A DNA stretch of 64,000 nt from Diplolepis rosae (taxonomy: Eukaryota; Arthropoda; Insecta; Hymenoptera; Diplolepididae). Made by a program: the position numbers and the translations under genes. The DNA lies in contig JAPYXD010000714.1 in assembly GCA_030998225.1 (NCBI GenBank), positions 5,952,001-6,016,000 of the forward strand, in the 5' to 3' direction. Shown in pieces: positions 1-12,185 of the stretch (position 1 is the stretch's first letter; each line of letters starts with the position of its first letter). The notes beneath the pieces are model-generated. The model was given only the letters and a program-made list of their open reading frames with translations, made no database searches and was not told where the DNA came from.

Positions 1-164
1 CATATGTGAAGTCCATAGGTGGTAAACTTTTTTCGTTTTATATGTGAATTAACGGTCTAAGTCACTTTCCGTTAAGACACAGTTTTTGCTCTGTACAAGG
101 GCTCTCCGCGCTAGATACATTCAATTTTAAAAACGTTTTATAGTACCTCCAATGATAATACATA
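1..164 (+). repeat. Reference monomer (class A)
   Basis: First full unit, used here to define phase. In order: CATATG boundary (1-6), GTCCATAGGTGG (11-22), T tract and CGTTTTATATG (27-44), AATTAACGGTC (47-57), TAAGACACAG (73-82), TTTTTGCTCTGTAC (83-96), the GC-rich patch GGGCTCTCCGCGC (99-111), then an AT-rich tail with CGTTTTATA (134-142) and ATGATAATACATA before the next CATATG at 165. ATATGTGAA occurs twice, at 2-10 and 40-48, showing an old internal duplication. Confidence 0.9.
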
Positions 165-984
165 CATATGTGAAGTCCGTAGGTGGTAAACTTTTTTCGT
201 TTTATATGTGAATTAACTGTCTAAGTCTCTTTTCGTTAAGACACAGTTTTTGCTCTGTACAAGGGCTCTCCGCGCTAGATTCATTCAATTATAAAAGTGT
301 TTTATAGTACCTCGAATGATAATACATACATATGTGAAGTCCATAGGTGGTAAACTTTTTTCGTTTTATATGTGAATTAACTGTCTAAGTCACTTTTCGT
401 TAAGACACAGTTTTTGCTCTGTACAAGGGCTCTCGGCCCTAGATACATTCAATTTTAAAAACGTTTTATAGTACTTCCAATGATTATACATACATATGTG
501 ATGTCCATAGTTGGTCAACTTTTTTCGTTTTATTTGTGAATTAACGGTCTAAGTAACTTTTCGTTAAGTCACAGTTTTTGCTCTGTACAAGGGCTCTCCG
601 CGCTAGATTCATTCAATTTTAAAAGTGTTTTATAGTACCTCGAATGATAATACATACATATGTGAAGTCCATAGGTGGTAACCTTTTTTCGTTTTATATG
701 TGAATTAACTGTCTAAGTCACTTTTCGTTAAGACACAGTTTTTGCTCTGTACAAGGGCTCTCGGCCCTAGATACATTCAATTTTAAAAACGTTTTATAGT
801 ACATCCAAAGATTATACATACATATGTGAAGTCCATAGGTGGTGCTCTTTTTTCGTTTTATATGTGAATTAACTGTCTAAGTCACTTTTCGTTAAGACAC
901 AGTTTTTGCTCTGTACAAGGGCTCTCGGCCCTAGATACATTCAATTTTAAAAACGTTTTATAGTACCTCCAATGATTATACATA
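1..984. repeat. Block of six class A monomers
   Basis: Units start at 1, 165, 329, 493, 657 and 821, each exactly 164 bp. The GC-rich patch is CTCCGCGCTAG in units 1, 2 and 4 and CTCGGCCCTAG in units 3, 5 and 6. The tail is AAAAGTG with CTCGAATGATAAT in some and AAAAACG with CCAATGATTAT in others. The fourth unit carries GTTGGTCAAC and TAAGTAAC, a D-like patch inside an A unit. The same set of variants returns at 5120-6923. Confidence 0.85.
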
Positions 985-2101
985 CATATGTGAAGTCCAT
1001 AGGTGGTAAACTTTTTTCGTTTTATATGTGAATTAAGGGTCTAAGTCACTTTTCGTTCGGTCCCTTGCAGTTTTTGCTCCGTTCGAGGGCCCTTCGACCT
1101 AGATACATTTGATTGTAATTTTTCTTGTAGTACCGCCAATGATAATACATACATATGTGAAGTCCATAGGAGGTACACTTTTTTCGTTTTATATGTGAAT
1201 TAACGGTCTAAGTCACTTTTCGTTAAGTCACAGTTTTTGCTCTGTACGAGTGCCCTCCGCGCTAGATACATTCAATTTTGAAAATGTTTTATAGTACATC
1301 CAATGATAATGCAAATATATGAGACGTCCATAGGTGGTACACTTTTTTCGTTTTATATGTGAATTAACGGTCTAAGTCACTTTTCGTTAAGTCACAGTTT
1401 TTGCTCTGTACGAGTGCCCTCCGCGCTAGATACATTCAATTTTGAAAATGTTTTATAGTACATCCAATGATAATGCATACATATGAGACGTCCATATGTG
1501 GTACACTTTTTTCTTTTTTATGTAAATTAACCGTCTATGTTACTTTTCGTTCAGTCCGTCACAGTTTTTGCTCTGTATAAGGGCCCTCCGCGCTCGGTAC
1601 GTTCAATTGTAATTTTTTTTTTAGTAACTCCAATGATAGTGCATACATATGTGATGTCAATAGGTGGTACACTTTTTTCGTTTTATATGTGAATTAACGG
1701 TCTAAGTCACTTTTCGTTAAGCCACAGTTTTCTCTCTGTACGAGTGCCCCCCGCCCTAGATACATTCAATTGTGAAAATTTTTTATAGTGCCTCCAATGA
1801 TAATGCAAACATATTAGACGTCCATATGTGGTACACTTTTTTCTTTTTCATGTAAATTAACCGACTATGTTACTTTTCGTTCAGTCTGTCACAGTTTTTG
1901 CTCTGTATAAGGGCCCTCCGCCCTAGATAAATATAATTTTAATTTTTTTTGTAATACCTCCAATGATAATACATACATATGTGATGTCCATAGGTGGTAC
2001 CCTTTTTTCTTTTTTATTTAAATTAACCGTCTATGTCACTTTTCGTCCGATCCTTGCAGTTTTTGCTCTGTGCGAGGACCCTCCGCCCAAGATAAATTTA
2101 A

Positions 2102-2120
2102 TTTTTTTTTTTTTTTTTTT
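2102..2120. repeat. Longest T run, 19 bases
   Basis: Lies in the tail of a unit whose relatives have 8-10 T before AGTAC. Runs of 17 (23341-23357) and 16 (from about 23707) T occur at the same monomer position, so replication slippage acts mainly at this one site. Confidence 0.85.
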
Positions 2121-5050
2121 AGTACTTCTAATGATAATGCATATATATGTGATGTCCATAGGCGGTAAACGTTTTTCGTTTCATATGTGAATTAACCGTC
2201 TAAGTCACTTTTCGTTAAGTCACAGTTTCTGCTCTGTTCGAGTGGCCTCCGCCCTAGATACATTCAATTTTGAAAATGTTTTATAGTACATCCAATGATA
2301 TCACCTACATATGTGAAGTCCATAGGTGGTGCACTTTTTTCGTTTTATATGTAAATTAACAGTCTAAGTCAATTTTCGTTCGGTCCCTTTTAATTTTGAT
2401 TTGTACGAGGGCCCTCCGCCCTCGATACATATAATTTTGATTTTTTTTATAGTACCTCGAATGATAATACATACATATGTGATGTCCATAGGTGATAAAC
2501 TTTTGTCGTTTTATATGTAAATTAACCGTCTATGTCACTTTTCGTTCAGTATGTCACAGTTTTTGCTCTGTACGAGAGCCCTCCGCCCAAGATAAATTTA
2601 ATTTTTTTTTTTTTTTAGTACTTCTAATGATAATGCATATATATGTGAAGTCCATAGGTGGTAAACTTTTTTCGTTTTATATGTGAATTAACTGTCTAAG
2701 TCACTTTTCGTTAAGACACAGTTTTTGCTCTGTACGAGGCCTCTCCGCCCTAGATACATTCAATTTTAAAAATGTTTTATAGTACCTCGAATGATAATAC
2801 ATACATATGTGAAGTCCATAGGTGGTAAACTTTTTTTGTTTTATATGTGAATTAACGGTCTAAGTCACTTTTCGTTAAGACACAGTTTTTGCTCTGTACA
2901 AGGGCTTTCCGCGCTAGATACATTCAATTTTAAAAATGTTTTATAGTACCTCGAATGATAATACATACATATGTGAATTCCATATGTGGTAAACTTTTTT
3001 CGTTTTATATGTGAATTAACGGTCTAAGTCACTTTTCGTTAAGCCACAGTTTTCTCTCTGTACGAGTGCCCCCCGCCCTAGATACATTCAATTGTGAAAA
3101 TTTTTTATAGTGCCTCCAATGATAATGCAAATATATGAGACGTCCATAGGTGGTGCACTTTTTTCGTTTTATATGTAAATTAACAGTCTAAGTCAATTTT
3201 CGTTCGGTCCCTTTTAATTTTGATTTGTACGAGGGCCCTCCGCCCTCGATACATATAATTTTGATTTTTTTTATAGTACCTCGAATGATAATACATACAT
3301 ATGTGATGTCCATAGGTGATAAACTTTTGTCGTTTTATATGTAAATTAACCGTCTATGTCACTTTTCGTTAAGACACAGATTTTGCTCTGTACGAGGCCT
3401 CTCCGCCCTAGATACATTCAATTTTAAAAATGTTTTATAGTACCTCCAATGATAATACATACATATGTGATGTCCATAGGTGGTACACTTTTTTCGTTTT
3501 ATATGTAAATTAACCGTCTAAGTCAATTTTTGTTCGGCCCTTGCACTTTTGGTTTGTACGAGGGCTCTCCGCCTTCGATACATTTAATTAAAAAATTTTT
3601 TATAGTACCTTTAATGATAATACATACATATGCGATGTCCATAGGTGGTACACTTTTTTCGTTTTATATGTAAATTAACCGTCTAAGTCAATTTTCGTTC
3701 GGTCCCTTGCACTTTTGGTTTGCAAGAGGGCCCTCCGCCCTAGATACATTTGAATTTACTTTTTCTTGTAGTACCGCCAATGATAATACATGCATATGTG
3801 AAGTCCATAGGTGGTACACTTTTTTCGTTTTATATGTGAATTAACAGTCTATATCACTTTTCGTTAAGTCACAGTTTTTGCTCTGTACGAGTGCCCTCCG
3901 CGCTAGATACATTCAATTTTGAAAATGTTTTATGGTTCATCCAATGATAATGCATACACATGTGATGTCCATAGGTGGTACACTTTTTTCTTTTTTATGT
4001 AAATTAACCGTCTATGTTACTTTTCGTTCAGTCTGTCACAGTTTTTGCTCTGTATAAGGGCCCTCCGCGCTCGGTACGTTCAATTGTAATTTTTTTTTTA
4101 GTAACTCCAATGATAGTGCATACATATGTGATGTCAATACGTGGTACACTTTTATCGTTTTATATGTGAATTAACGGTCTAAGTCACTTTTCGTTAAGCC
4201 ACAGTTTTCCCTCTGTACTATTGCCCCCCGCCCTAGATACATTCAATTGTGAAAATTTTTTATAGTGCCTCCAATGATAATGCAAACATATGAGACGTCC
4301 ATATGTGGTACACTTTTTTCTTTTTCATGTAAATTAACCGACTATGTTACTTTTCGTTCAGTCTTTCACAGTTTTTGCTCTGTATAAGGGCCCTCCGCCC
4401 TAGATAAATATAATTTTAATTTTTTTTGTAATATCTCCAATGATAATACATACATATGTGATGTCCATAGGTGGTACACTTATTTCGTTTTATGTGTAAA
4501 TTAACCGTCTATGTCACTTTTCGTTCAGTATGTCACAGTTTTTGCTCTGTACGAGGGCCCTCCGCCCTAGATACATTCAATTTAGAAAATGTTTTATAAT
4601 ACCTCCCATGAAATCACATACATATGTGAAGTCTATAGGTGGTGCACTTTTTTCGTTTTATATGTAAATTAACCGTCTAAGTCAATTTTCGTTCGGTCCC
4701 TTGCACTTTTGGTTTGCAAGAGGGCCCTCCGCCCTAGATACATTTGAATTTACTTTTTTTTATAGTACCTTTAATGATAATACATACATATGCGATGTCC
4801 ATAGGTGGTACACTTTTTTCGTTTTATATGTAAATTAACCGTCTAAGTCAATTTTCGTTCGGTCCCTTGCACTTTTGGTTTGCAAGAGGGCCCTCCGCCC
4901 TAGATACAATTGAATTTACTATTTCTTTTAGTACCGCCAATGATAATAAATTCATATGTGAAGTCCATAGGTGGTACACTTTTTTCGTTTTATATGTAAA
5001 CAAACCATCTAAGTCAATTTTCATTCGGTCCCTTGCACTTTTTGTTTGTA

Positions 5051-5069
5051 CGAGGGCCCTCCGCCCTCG
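5051..5069. repeat. Hairpin-capable dyad in B monomers (example)
   Basis: CGAGGGC and GCCCTCG, perfect 7 bp arms separated by CCTCC. The left arm also overlaps the 10 bp palindrome GAGGGCCCTC. Many B units and some A units carry the full dyad. Units with GCCCTAG have one mismatch in the outer base pair, and CAAGGGCTCTCCGCGC units lose most of it. It is the only GC-rich inverted repeat in the monomer. Confidence 0.7.
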
Positions 5070-5119
5070 ATACATTCAATTTTAAAAACGTTTTATAGTA
5101 CCTCCAATGACAATACATA

Positions 5120-6923
5120 CATATGTGAAGTCCGTAGGTGGTAAACTTTTTTCGTTTTATATGTGAATTAACTGTCTAAGTCTCTTTTCGTTAAGACACA
5201 GTTTTTGCTCTGTACAAGGGCTCTCCCTGCTAGATTCATTCAATTTTAAAAGTGTTTTATAGTACCTCGAATGATAATACATACATATGTGAAGTCCATA
5301 GGTGGTAAACTTTTTTCGTTTTATATGTGAATTAACTGTCTAAGTCACTTTTCGTTAAGACACAGTTTTTGCTCTGTACAAGGGCTCTCGGCCCTAGATA
5401 CATTCAATTTTAAAAACGTTTTATAGTACATCCAAAGATTATACATACATATGTGAAGTCCATAGGTGGTGCTCTTTTTTCGTTTTATTTGTGAATTAAC
5501 GGTCTAAGTAACTTTTCGTTAAGTCACAGTTTTTGCTCTGTACAAGGGCTCTCCGCGCTAGATTCATTCAATTTTAAAAGTGTTTTATAGTACCTCGAAT
5601 GATAATACATACATATGTGAAGTCCATAGGTGGTAAACTTTTTTCGTTTTATATGTGAATTAACTGTCTAAGTCACTTTTCGTTAAGACACAGTTTTTGC
5701 TCTGTACAAGGGCTCTCGGCCCTAGATACATTCAATTTTAAAAACGTTTTATAGTACCTCCAATGATTATACATACATATGTGAAGTCCATATGTGGTAA
5801 ACTTTTTTCGTTTTATATGTGAATTAACGGTCTAAGTCACTTTCCGTTAAGACACAGTTTTTGCTCTGTACAAGGGCTCGCCGCCCTAGATACATTCAAT
5901 TTTAAAAACGTTTTGTAGTACCTCCAATGATTATACATACATATGTGAAGTCCATAGGTGGTAAACTTTTTTCGTTTTATATGTGAATTAACTGTCTAAG
6001 TCTCTTTTCGTTAAGACACAGTTTTTGCTCTGTACAAGGGCTCTCCCTGCTAGATTCATTCAATTTTAAAAGTGTTTTATAGTACCTCGAATGATAATAC
6101 ATACATATGTGAAGTCCATAGGTGGTAACCTTTTTTCGTTTTATATGTGAATTAACTGTCTAAGTCACTTTTCGTTAAGACACAGTTTTTGCTCTGTACA
6201 AGGGCTCTCGGCCCTAGATACATTCAATTTTAAAAACGTTTTATAGTACATCCAAAGATTATACATACATATGTGAAGTCCATAGGTGGTCAACTTTTTT
6301 CGTTTTATTTGTGAATTAACGGTCTAAGTAACTTTTCGTTAAGTCACAGTTTTTGCTCTGTACAAGGGCTCTCCGCGCTAGATTCATTCAATTTTAAAAG
6401 TGTTTTATAGTACCTCGAATGATAATACATACATATGTGAAGTCCATAGGTGGTAACCTTTTTTCGTTTTATATGTGAATTAACTGTCTAAGTCACTTTT
6501 CGTTAAGACACAGTTTTTGCTCTGTACAAGGGCTCTCGGCCCTAGATACATTCAATTTTAAAAACGTTTTATAGTACCTCCAATGATTATACATACATAT
6601 GTGAAGTCCATAGGTGGTAAACTTTTTTCGTTTTATATGTGAATTAACTGTCTAAGTCACTTTTCGTTAAGACACAGTTTTTGCTCTGTACAAGGGCTCT
6701 CGGCCCTAGATACATTCAATTTTAAAAACGTTTTATAGTACCTCCAATGATTATACATACATATGTGAAGTCCATATGTGGTAAACTTTTTTCGTTTTAT
6801 ATGTGAATTAACGGTCTAAGTCACTTTCCGTTAAGACACATTTTTTGCTCTGTACAAGGGCTCTCCGCCCTAGATACATTCACTTTTAAAAACGTTTTAT
6901 AGTACCTTCAATGATAATACATA
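5120..6923. repeat. Block of eleven class A monomers
   Basis: Exactly eleven 164 bp units. The variants are those of 1-984, reshuffled: GTGCTC, GTCAAC, TAACC and TAAAC versions after GTCCATAGGTG, and CGGCCC, CCGCGC, CCCTGC or CCGCCC in the GC patch. Units with AAAAGTG/CTCGAATGATAAT tend to alternate with AAAAACG/CCAATGATTAT units, giving an imperfect 328 bp dimer pattern. The first unit has the rare reading ATGACAATACATAC just before its boundary, shared with 18145 and 31998. Confidence 0.82.
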
Positions 6924-8896
6924 CATATGTGAAGTTCATAGGAGGTACACTTTTTTCGTTTTATATGTGAATTAACGTTCTAAGTCACTTTTCGTTAAGA
7001 CACAGTTTTTGCTCTGTACGAGGGCCCTCCGCCCTAGATAATTTTAATTTAAATTTTTTTTTAGTACCTCCAATGATAATGCATACATATGTGATGTCCA
7101 TACGTGGTAAACGTTTTTCGTTTTATATGTGAATTAACGGTCTAAGTCACTTTTCGTTAAGTCACAGTTTTTGCTCTGTACGAGTGCCCTCCGCGCTAGA
7201 TACATTCAATTTTGAAAATGTTTTATAGTACATCCAATGATATTGCATACATATATGAAGTCAATAGGTGGTGCACTTTTTTCGCTTTATATGTGAATTA
7301 ACGGTCTAAGTTGCTTTTCATTAAGTCAGAGTTTTTGCTCTTTGCGAGGGCCCTCCGCCCTTGATACAATTAATTTTAATTTTTTTTGTACCTTCAATGA
7401 TAATGCATACACATGTGATGTCCATAGGTTGTAAACTTTTTTCGTTTTATATGTAAATTAACCGTCTAAATCAATTTTCGTTCGGTCCCTTGCAGTTTTT
7501 GCTCTGTACGAGGGCCCTCCGCCCTAGATAAATTTAATTAAAATTTTTTTTCTAGTACCTCCAATGATAATGCATACATATATGATGTCCATAGGTGGTA
7601 AACGTTTTTCGTTTTATATGTGAATTAACAGTCTAAGTCACTTTTCGTTAAGTCACAGTTTTTGCTCTGTACGAGGGCCCTCCGCGCTCGGTACATTCAA
7701 TTTTGAAAATGTTTTATAGTACATCCAATGATATTGCATACATATATGAAGTCAATAGGTGGTGCACTTTTTTCGTTTTATATGTAAATTAACCGTCTAA
7801 ATCAATTTTCGTTCGGTCCCTTGCAGTTTTTGCTCTGTACGAGGGCCCTCCGTCCTAGATAATTTTAATTAAAATTTTTTTTTTAAGTACCTCCAATGAT
7901 AATGCATACATATGTGATGTCCATAGTTGGTCAACTTTTCTCGTTTTATATGTGAATTACCGGTCTACGTCACTTTTCGTGAAGTCACAGCTTTTGCTCT
8001 GTACGAGTGCCCTCCGCGCTAGATACATTCAATTTTGAAAATGTTTTATAGTACATCCAATGATATTGCATACATATATGAAGTCAATAGGTGGTGCACT
8101 TTTTTCGTTTTATATGTGAATTGACGGTCTAAGTTGCTTTTCATTAAGTCAGAGTTTTTGCTCTTTGCGAGGGCCCTCCGCCCTTGATACAATTAATTTT
8201 AATTTTTTTTGTACCTTCAATGATAATGCATACACATGTGATGTCCATAGGTTGTAAACTTTTTTCGTTTTATATGTAAATTAACCGTCTAAATCAATTT
8301 TCGTTCGGTCTCTTGCAGTTTTTGCTCTGTACGAGGGCCCTCCGCCATAGATAAATTGAATTTTAATTTTTTTTTTAGTACCTCCAATGATAATGCATAC
8401 ATATGTGATGTCCATAGGTGGTAAACGTTTTTCGTTTTATATGTGAATTAACGGTCTAAGTCACTTTTCGTTAAGTCACAGTTTTTGCTCTGTACGAGGG
8501 ACCTCCGCCCTAGATACATTCACTTTTAAAAACGTTTTATAGTACCTTCAATGATAATACATACATATGTGAAGTTCATAGGAGGTACACTTTTTTCGTT
8601 TTATATGTGAATTAACGTTCTAAGTCACTTTTCGTTCGGTCCCTTGCACTTTTGGTTTGTACGAGGGCTCTCCGCCTTCGATACATTTAATTTCAAGATT
8701 TTTTATAGTACCTCCAATGATAATGCATACATATGTGATGTCCATAGGTGGTAAACTTTTTTCGTTTTATATGTAAAATAACCGTCTAAGTTAATTTTCG
8801 TTCGGTCTCTTGCAGTTTTGGCTCCGTTCGAGGGCCCTCCGCCCTTGATACAATTAATTTTAATTTTTCTTGTAGTACCGCAAATGATAATACATA
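6924..8896. repeat. Block of about twelve, mostly class D monomers
   Basis: Dominated by TAAGTCACAG units with GAGGGCCCTCCGCC and tails ending in T-rich runs before AGTACCTCC. A variant boundary CATATATGAAGTCAATAGG is at 7250, 7741 and 8073. A distinctive unit with AAGTTGCTTTTCATTAAG and GCTCTTTGCGAGG occurs twice here (about 7310 and 8130) and later near 19027, 27613 and 32880, which makes it a useful tracer of shuffled blocks. Confidence 0.8.
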
Positions 8897-11851
8897 CATA
8901 TGAGACGTCCATATGTGGTACACTTTTTTCTTTTATATGTAAACTAACCGTCTAAGTCAATTTTCGTTCGGTCCCTTGCACTTTTGGTTTGAACGAGGGC
9001 CCTCCGCCCTCGATACTTTCAATTTTAAAAACGTTTTATTGTACCTCCAATGATAATACATACATATGTGAAGTCCGTAGGTGGTAAACTTTTTTCGTTT
9101 TATATGTGAATTAACTGTCTAAGTCTCTTTTCGTCAAGACACAGTTTTTGCTCTGTACAAGGGCTCTCCGCGCTAGATACATTCAATTTTAAAAATGTTT
9201 TATAGTACCTCGAATGATAATACATACATATGTGAAGACAATAGGTGGTAAACTTTTTTCGTTTTATATGTGAATTAACTGTCTAAGTCTCTTTTCGTCA
9301 AGACACAGTTTTTGCTCTGTACAAGGGCTCTCCGCGCTAGATACATTCAATTTTAAAAATGTTTTATAGTACCTCGAATGATAATACATACATATGTGAA
9401 GTCCATAGGTGGTAAACTTTTTTCGTTTTATATGTGAATTAACGGTCTAAGTCACTTTCCGTTAAGACACAGTTTTTGCTCTGTACAAGGGCTCTCCGCG
9501 CTAGATACATTCAATTTTAAAAATGTTTTATAGTACCTCGAATGATAATACATACATATGTGAAGTCCATAGGTGGTAAACTTTTTTCGTTTTATATGTG
9601 AATTAAGGGTATAATTCACTTTTCGTTCGGTCCCTTGCAGTTTTTGCTCCGCTCGAGGGCCCTCCTCCCTAGATACTTTTGATTTTAATTTTTCTTGTAT
9701 TACCGCCAATGATAATACATACATATGTGAACTTTTTTCGTTTTATATGTGAATTAACGGTCTAAGTCACTTTTCGTTAAGTCACAGTTTTTACTCTGTA
9801 CGAATGCCCTCCGCGCTAGATACATTCACTTTTAAAAACGTTTTATAGTACCTCCAATGATTATACATACATATGTGATGTCCATAGGTGGTACACTTTT
9901 TTCGTTTTATATGTGAATTAACGTTCTAAGTCACTTTTCGTTCGGTCCCTTGCACTTTTGGTTTGTACGAGGGCTCTCCGCCTTCGATACATTTAATTTC
10001 AAGATTTTTTATAGTACCTCCAATGATAATACATACATATGTGAAGTCCGTAGGTGGTAAACTTTTTTCGTTTTATATGTGAATTAACGGTCTAAGTCAC
10101 TTTTCGTTAAGCCACAGTTTTCCCTCTGTACTAGTGCCCCCCGCCCTAGATACATTCAATTGTGAAAATTTTTTATAGTGCCTCCAATGATAATGCAAAC
10201 ATATGAGACGTCCATATGTGGTACACTTTTTTCTTTTTCATGTAAATTAACCGACTATGTTACTTTTCGTTCAGTCTTTCACAGTTTTTGCTCTGTATAA
10301 GGGCCCTCCGCCCTAGATAAATACAATTTTAATTTTTTTGTAATACCTCCAATGATAATACATACATATGTGATGTCCATAGGCGGTTAACGTTTTTCGT
10401 TTCATATGTGAATTAACGGTCTAAGTCACTTTTCGTTAAGTTACAGTTTTTGCTCTGTACGAGTGGCCTCCGCCCTAGATACATTCAATTTTGAAAATGT
10501 TTTATAGTACATCCAATGATATCACATACATATGTGAAGTCCGTAGGTGGTAAACTTTTTTCGTTTTATATGTGAATTAACGGTCTAAGTCACTTTTCGT
10601 TAAGCCACAGTTTTCCCTCTGTACTAGTGCCCCCCGCCCTAGATACATTCAATTGTGAAAATTTTTTATAGTGCCTCCAATGATAATGCAAACATATGAG
10701 ACGTCCATATGTGGTACACTTTTTTCTTTTTCATGTAAATTAACCGACTATGTTACTTTTCGTTCAGTCTGTCACAGTTTTTGCTCTGTATAAGGGCCTT
10801 CCGCCCTAGGTAAATATAATTTTAATTTTTTTTGTAATACCTCCAATGATAATACATACATATGTGATGTCCATAGGCGGTAAACGTTTTTCGTTTCATA
10901 TGTGAATTAACGGTCTAAGTCACTTTTCGTTAAGTTACAGTTTTTGCTCTGTACGAGTGGCCTCCGCCCTAGATACATTCAATTTTGAAAATATTTATAG
11001 TACATCCAATGATATCACATACATATGTGAAGTCCATAGGTGGTGCACTTTTTTCGTTTTATATGTAAATTAACAGTCTAAGTCAATTTTCGTTCGGTCG
11101 CTTTTAATTTTGATTTGTACGAGGGCCCTCCGCCCTCGATATATATAATTTTGATTTTTTTTATAGTACCTCGAATGATAATACATACATATGTGATGTC
11201 CATAGGTGATAAACTTTTGTCGTTTTATATGTAAATTAACCGTCTATGTCACTTTTCGTTCAGTATGTCACAGTTTTGGCTCTGTACGAGGGCTCGCCGC
11301 CCTAGATAAATTCAATTTAGAAAATGTTTTATAATACCTCCCATGAAATCACATACATATGTGAAGTCCATAGGTGGTGCTCTTTTTTCGTTTTATATGT
11401 GAATTAACTGTCTAAGTCAGTTTTCGTTCGGTCCCTTGCACTTTTGGTTTGTACGAGGGCTCTCCGCCTTCGATACATTTAATTAAAAAATTTTTTATAG
11501 TACCTTTAATGATAATACATACATATGCGATGTCCATAGGTGGTACACTTTTTTCGTTTTATATGTAAATTAACCGTCTAAGTCAATTTTCGTTCGGTCC
11601 CTTGCACTTTTGGTTTGCAAGAGGGCCCTCCGCTCTAGATACATTTGAATTTACTTTTTCTTGTAGTACCGCCAATGATAATACATGCATATGTGAAGTC
11701 CATAGGTGGTACACTTTTTTCGTTTTATATGTGAATTAACGTTCTAAGTCACTTTACGTTAAGACACAGTTTTTGCTCTGTACGAGGGCCCTCCGCCCTA
11801 GATACATTCAATTTTAAAAGTGTTTTATAGTACCTCCAATGATAATGCATA
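8897..11851. repeat. Mixed block of about eighteen monomers
   Basis: A, B, C and E classes interleaved, averaging 164 bp per unit. It holds the first 148 bp deletion unit at 9722. A stretch with AAGCCACAGTTTTCCCTCTG followed by an E unit occurs twice, near 10090-10330 and 10580-10830. The two stretches are about 490 bp apart, which points to a local three-unit duplication. The block ends where the 8.59 kb HOR begins. Confidence 0.78.
9722..9869 (+). repeat. 148 bp deletion monomer 1
   Basis: GTGAA is followed directly by CTTTTTTCG, so 16 bp (GTCCATAGGTGGTAAA) are missing from the usual unit. The preceding unit is a class C variant with GGGTATAATTC. This unit also carries TTTTTACTCTG and GAATGCCC, seen again near 35370. 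Confidence 0.92.
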
Positions 11852-12185
11852 CATATGTGATGTCCATAGGTGGTACACTTTTTTCGTTTTATATGTAAAC
11901 TAACCGTCTAAGTCAATTTTCGTTCGATCCCTTGCACTTTTGGTTTGTACGAGGGCCCTCCGCCCTCGATACATTCAATTTTAAAAACGTTTTATAGTAC
12001 CTCCAATGATAATACATACATATGTGAAGTCCATAGGTGATAAACTTTTTTCGTTTTATATGTGAATTAAGGGTCTAAGTCACTTTTCGTTCGGTCCCTT
12101 GCAGTTTTTGCTCCGCTCGAGGGCCCTCCTCCCTAGATACTTTTGATTTTAATTTTTCTTGTATTACCGCCAATGATAATACATA

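Larger units (their letters stand above)
985..5119. repeat. Mixed block of B, C, D and E monomers
   Basis: Starts with one class C unit (CGGTCCCTTGCAG, CCCTTCGACC), followed by D and E units. A two-unit motif carrying CTTTTAATTTTGATTTG and then GGTGATAAACTTTTGTCG occurs at about 2327-2505 and again at about 3150-3326, so about 0.8 kb was duplicated locally. E units with AGACGTCCATATG lie near 1488, 1812 and 4288. The block ends with B-type units that also precede the A blocks at 18145, about 26730 and 31998. No non-satellite DNA is visible. Confidence 0.8.

Noticed and set aside
27..44. TATA-like TTTTATATG as a promoter element
   Set aside because: It is present in every monomer of AT-rich DNA with no downstream gene. 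Satellite transcription is possible but nothing in the sequence shows it.
1963..2190. Open reading frames of 60-98 codons on both strands throughout the window
   Set aside because: They are repeat shadows. The same peptide fragments recur wherever the same monomer classes are adjacent, 164 is not a multiple of 3 so the frame shifts each unit, and all end within two units. No initiation context, splice structure or domain is visible.
1..6923. CRISPR-like regular repeats
   Set aside because: The repeats are contiguous 164 bp units with no unique spacers, and no cas genes are present.
9722..9869. The 148 bp units as insertion-site scars of a mobile element
   Set aside because: The junction is a plain 16 bp deletion with no target-site duplication, terminal repeats or foreign bases.
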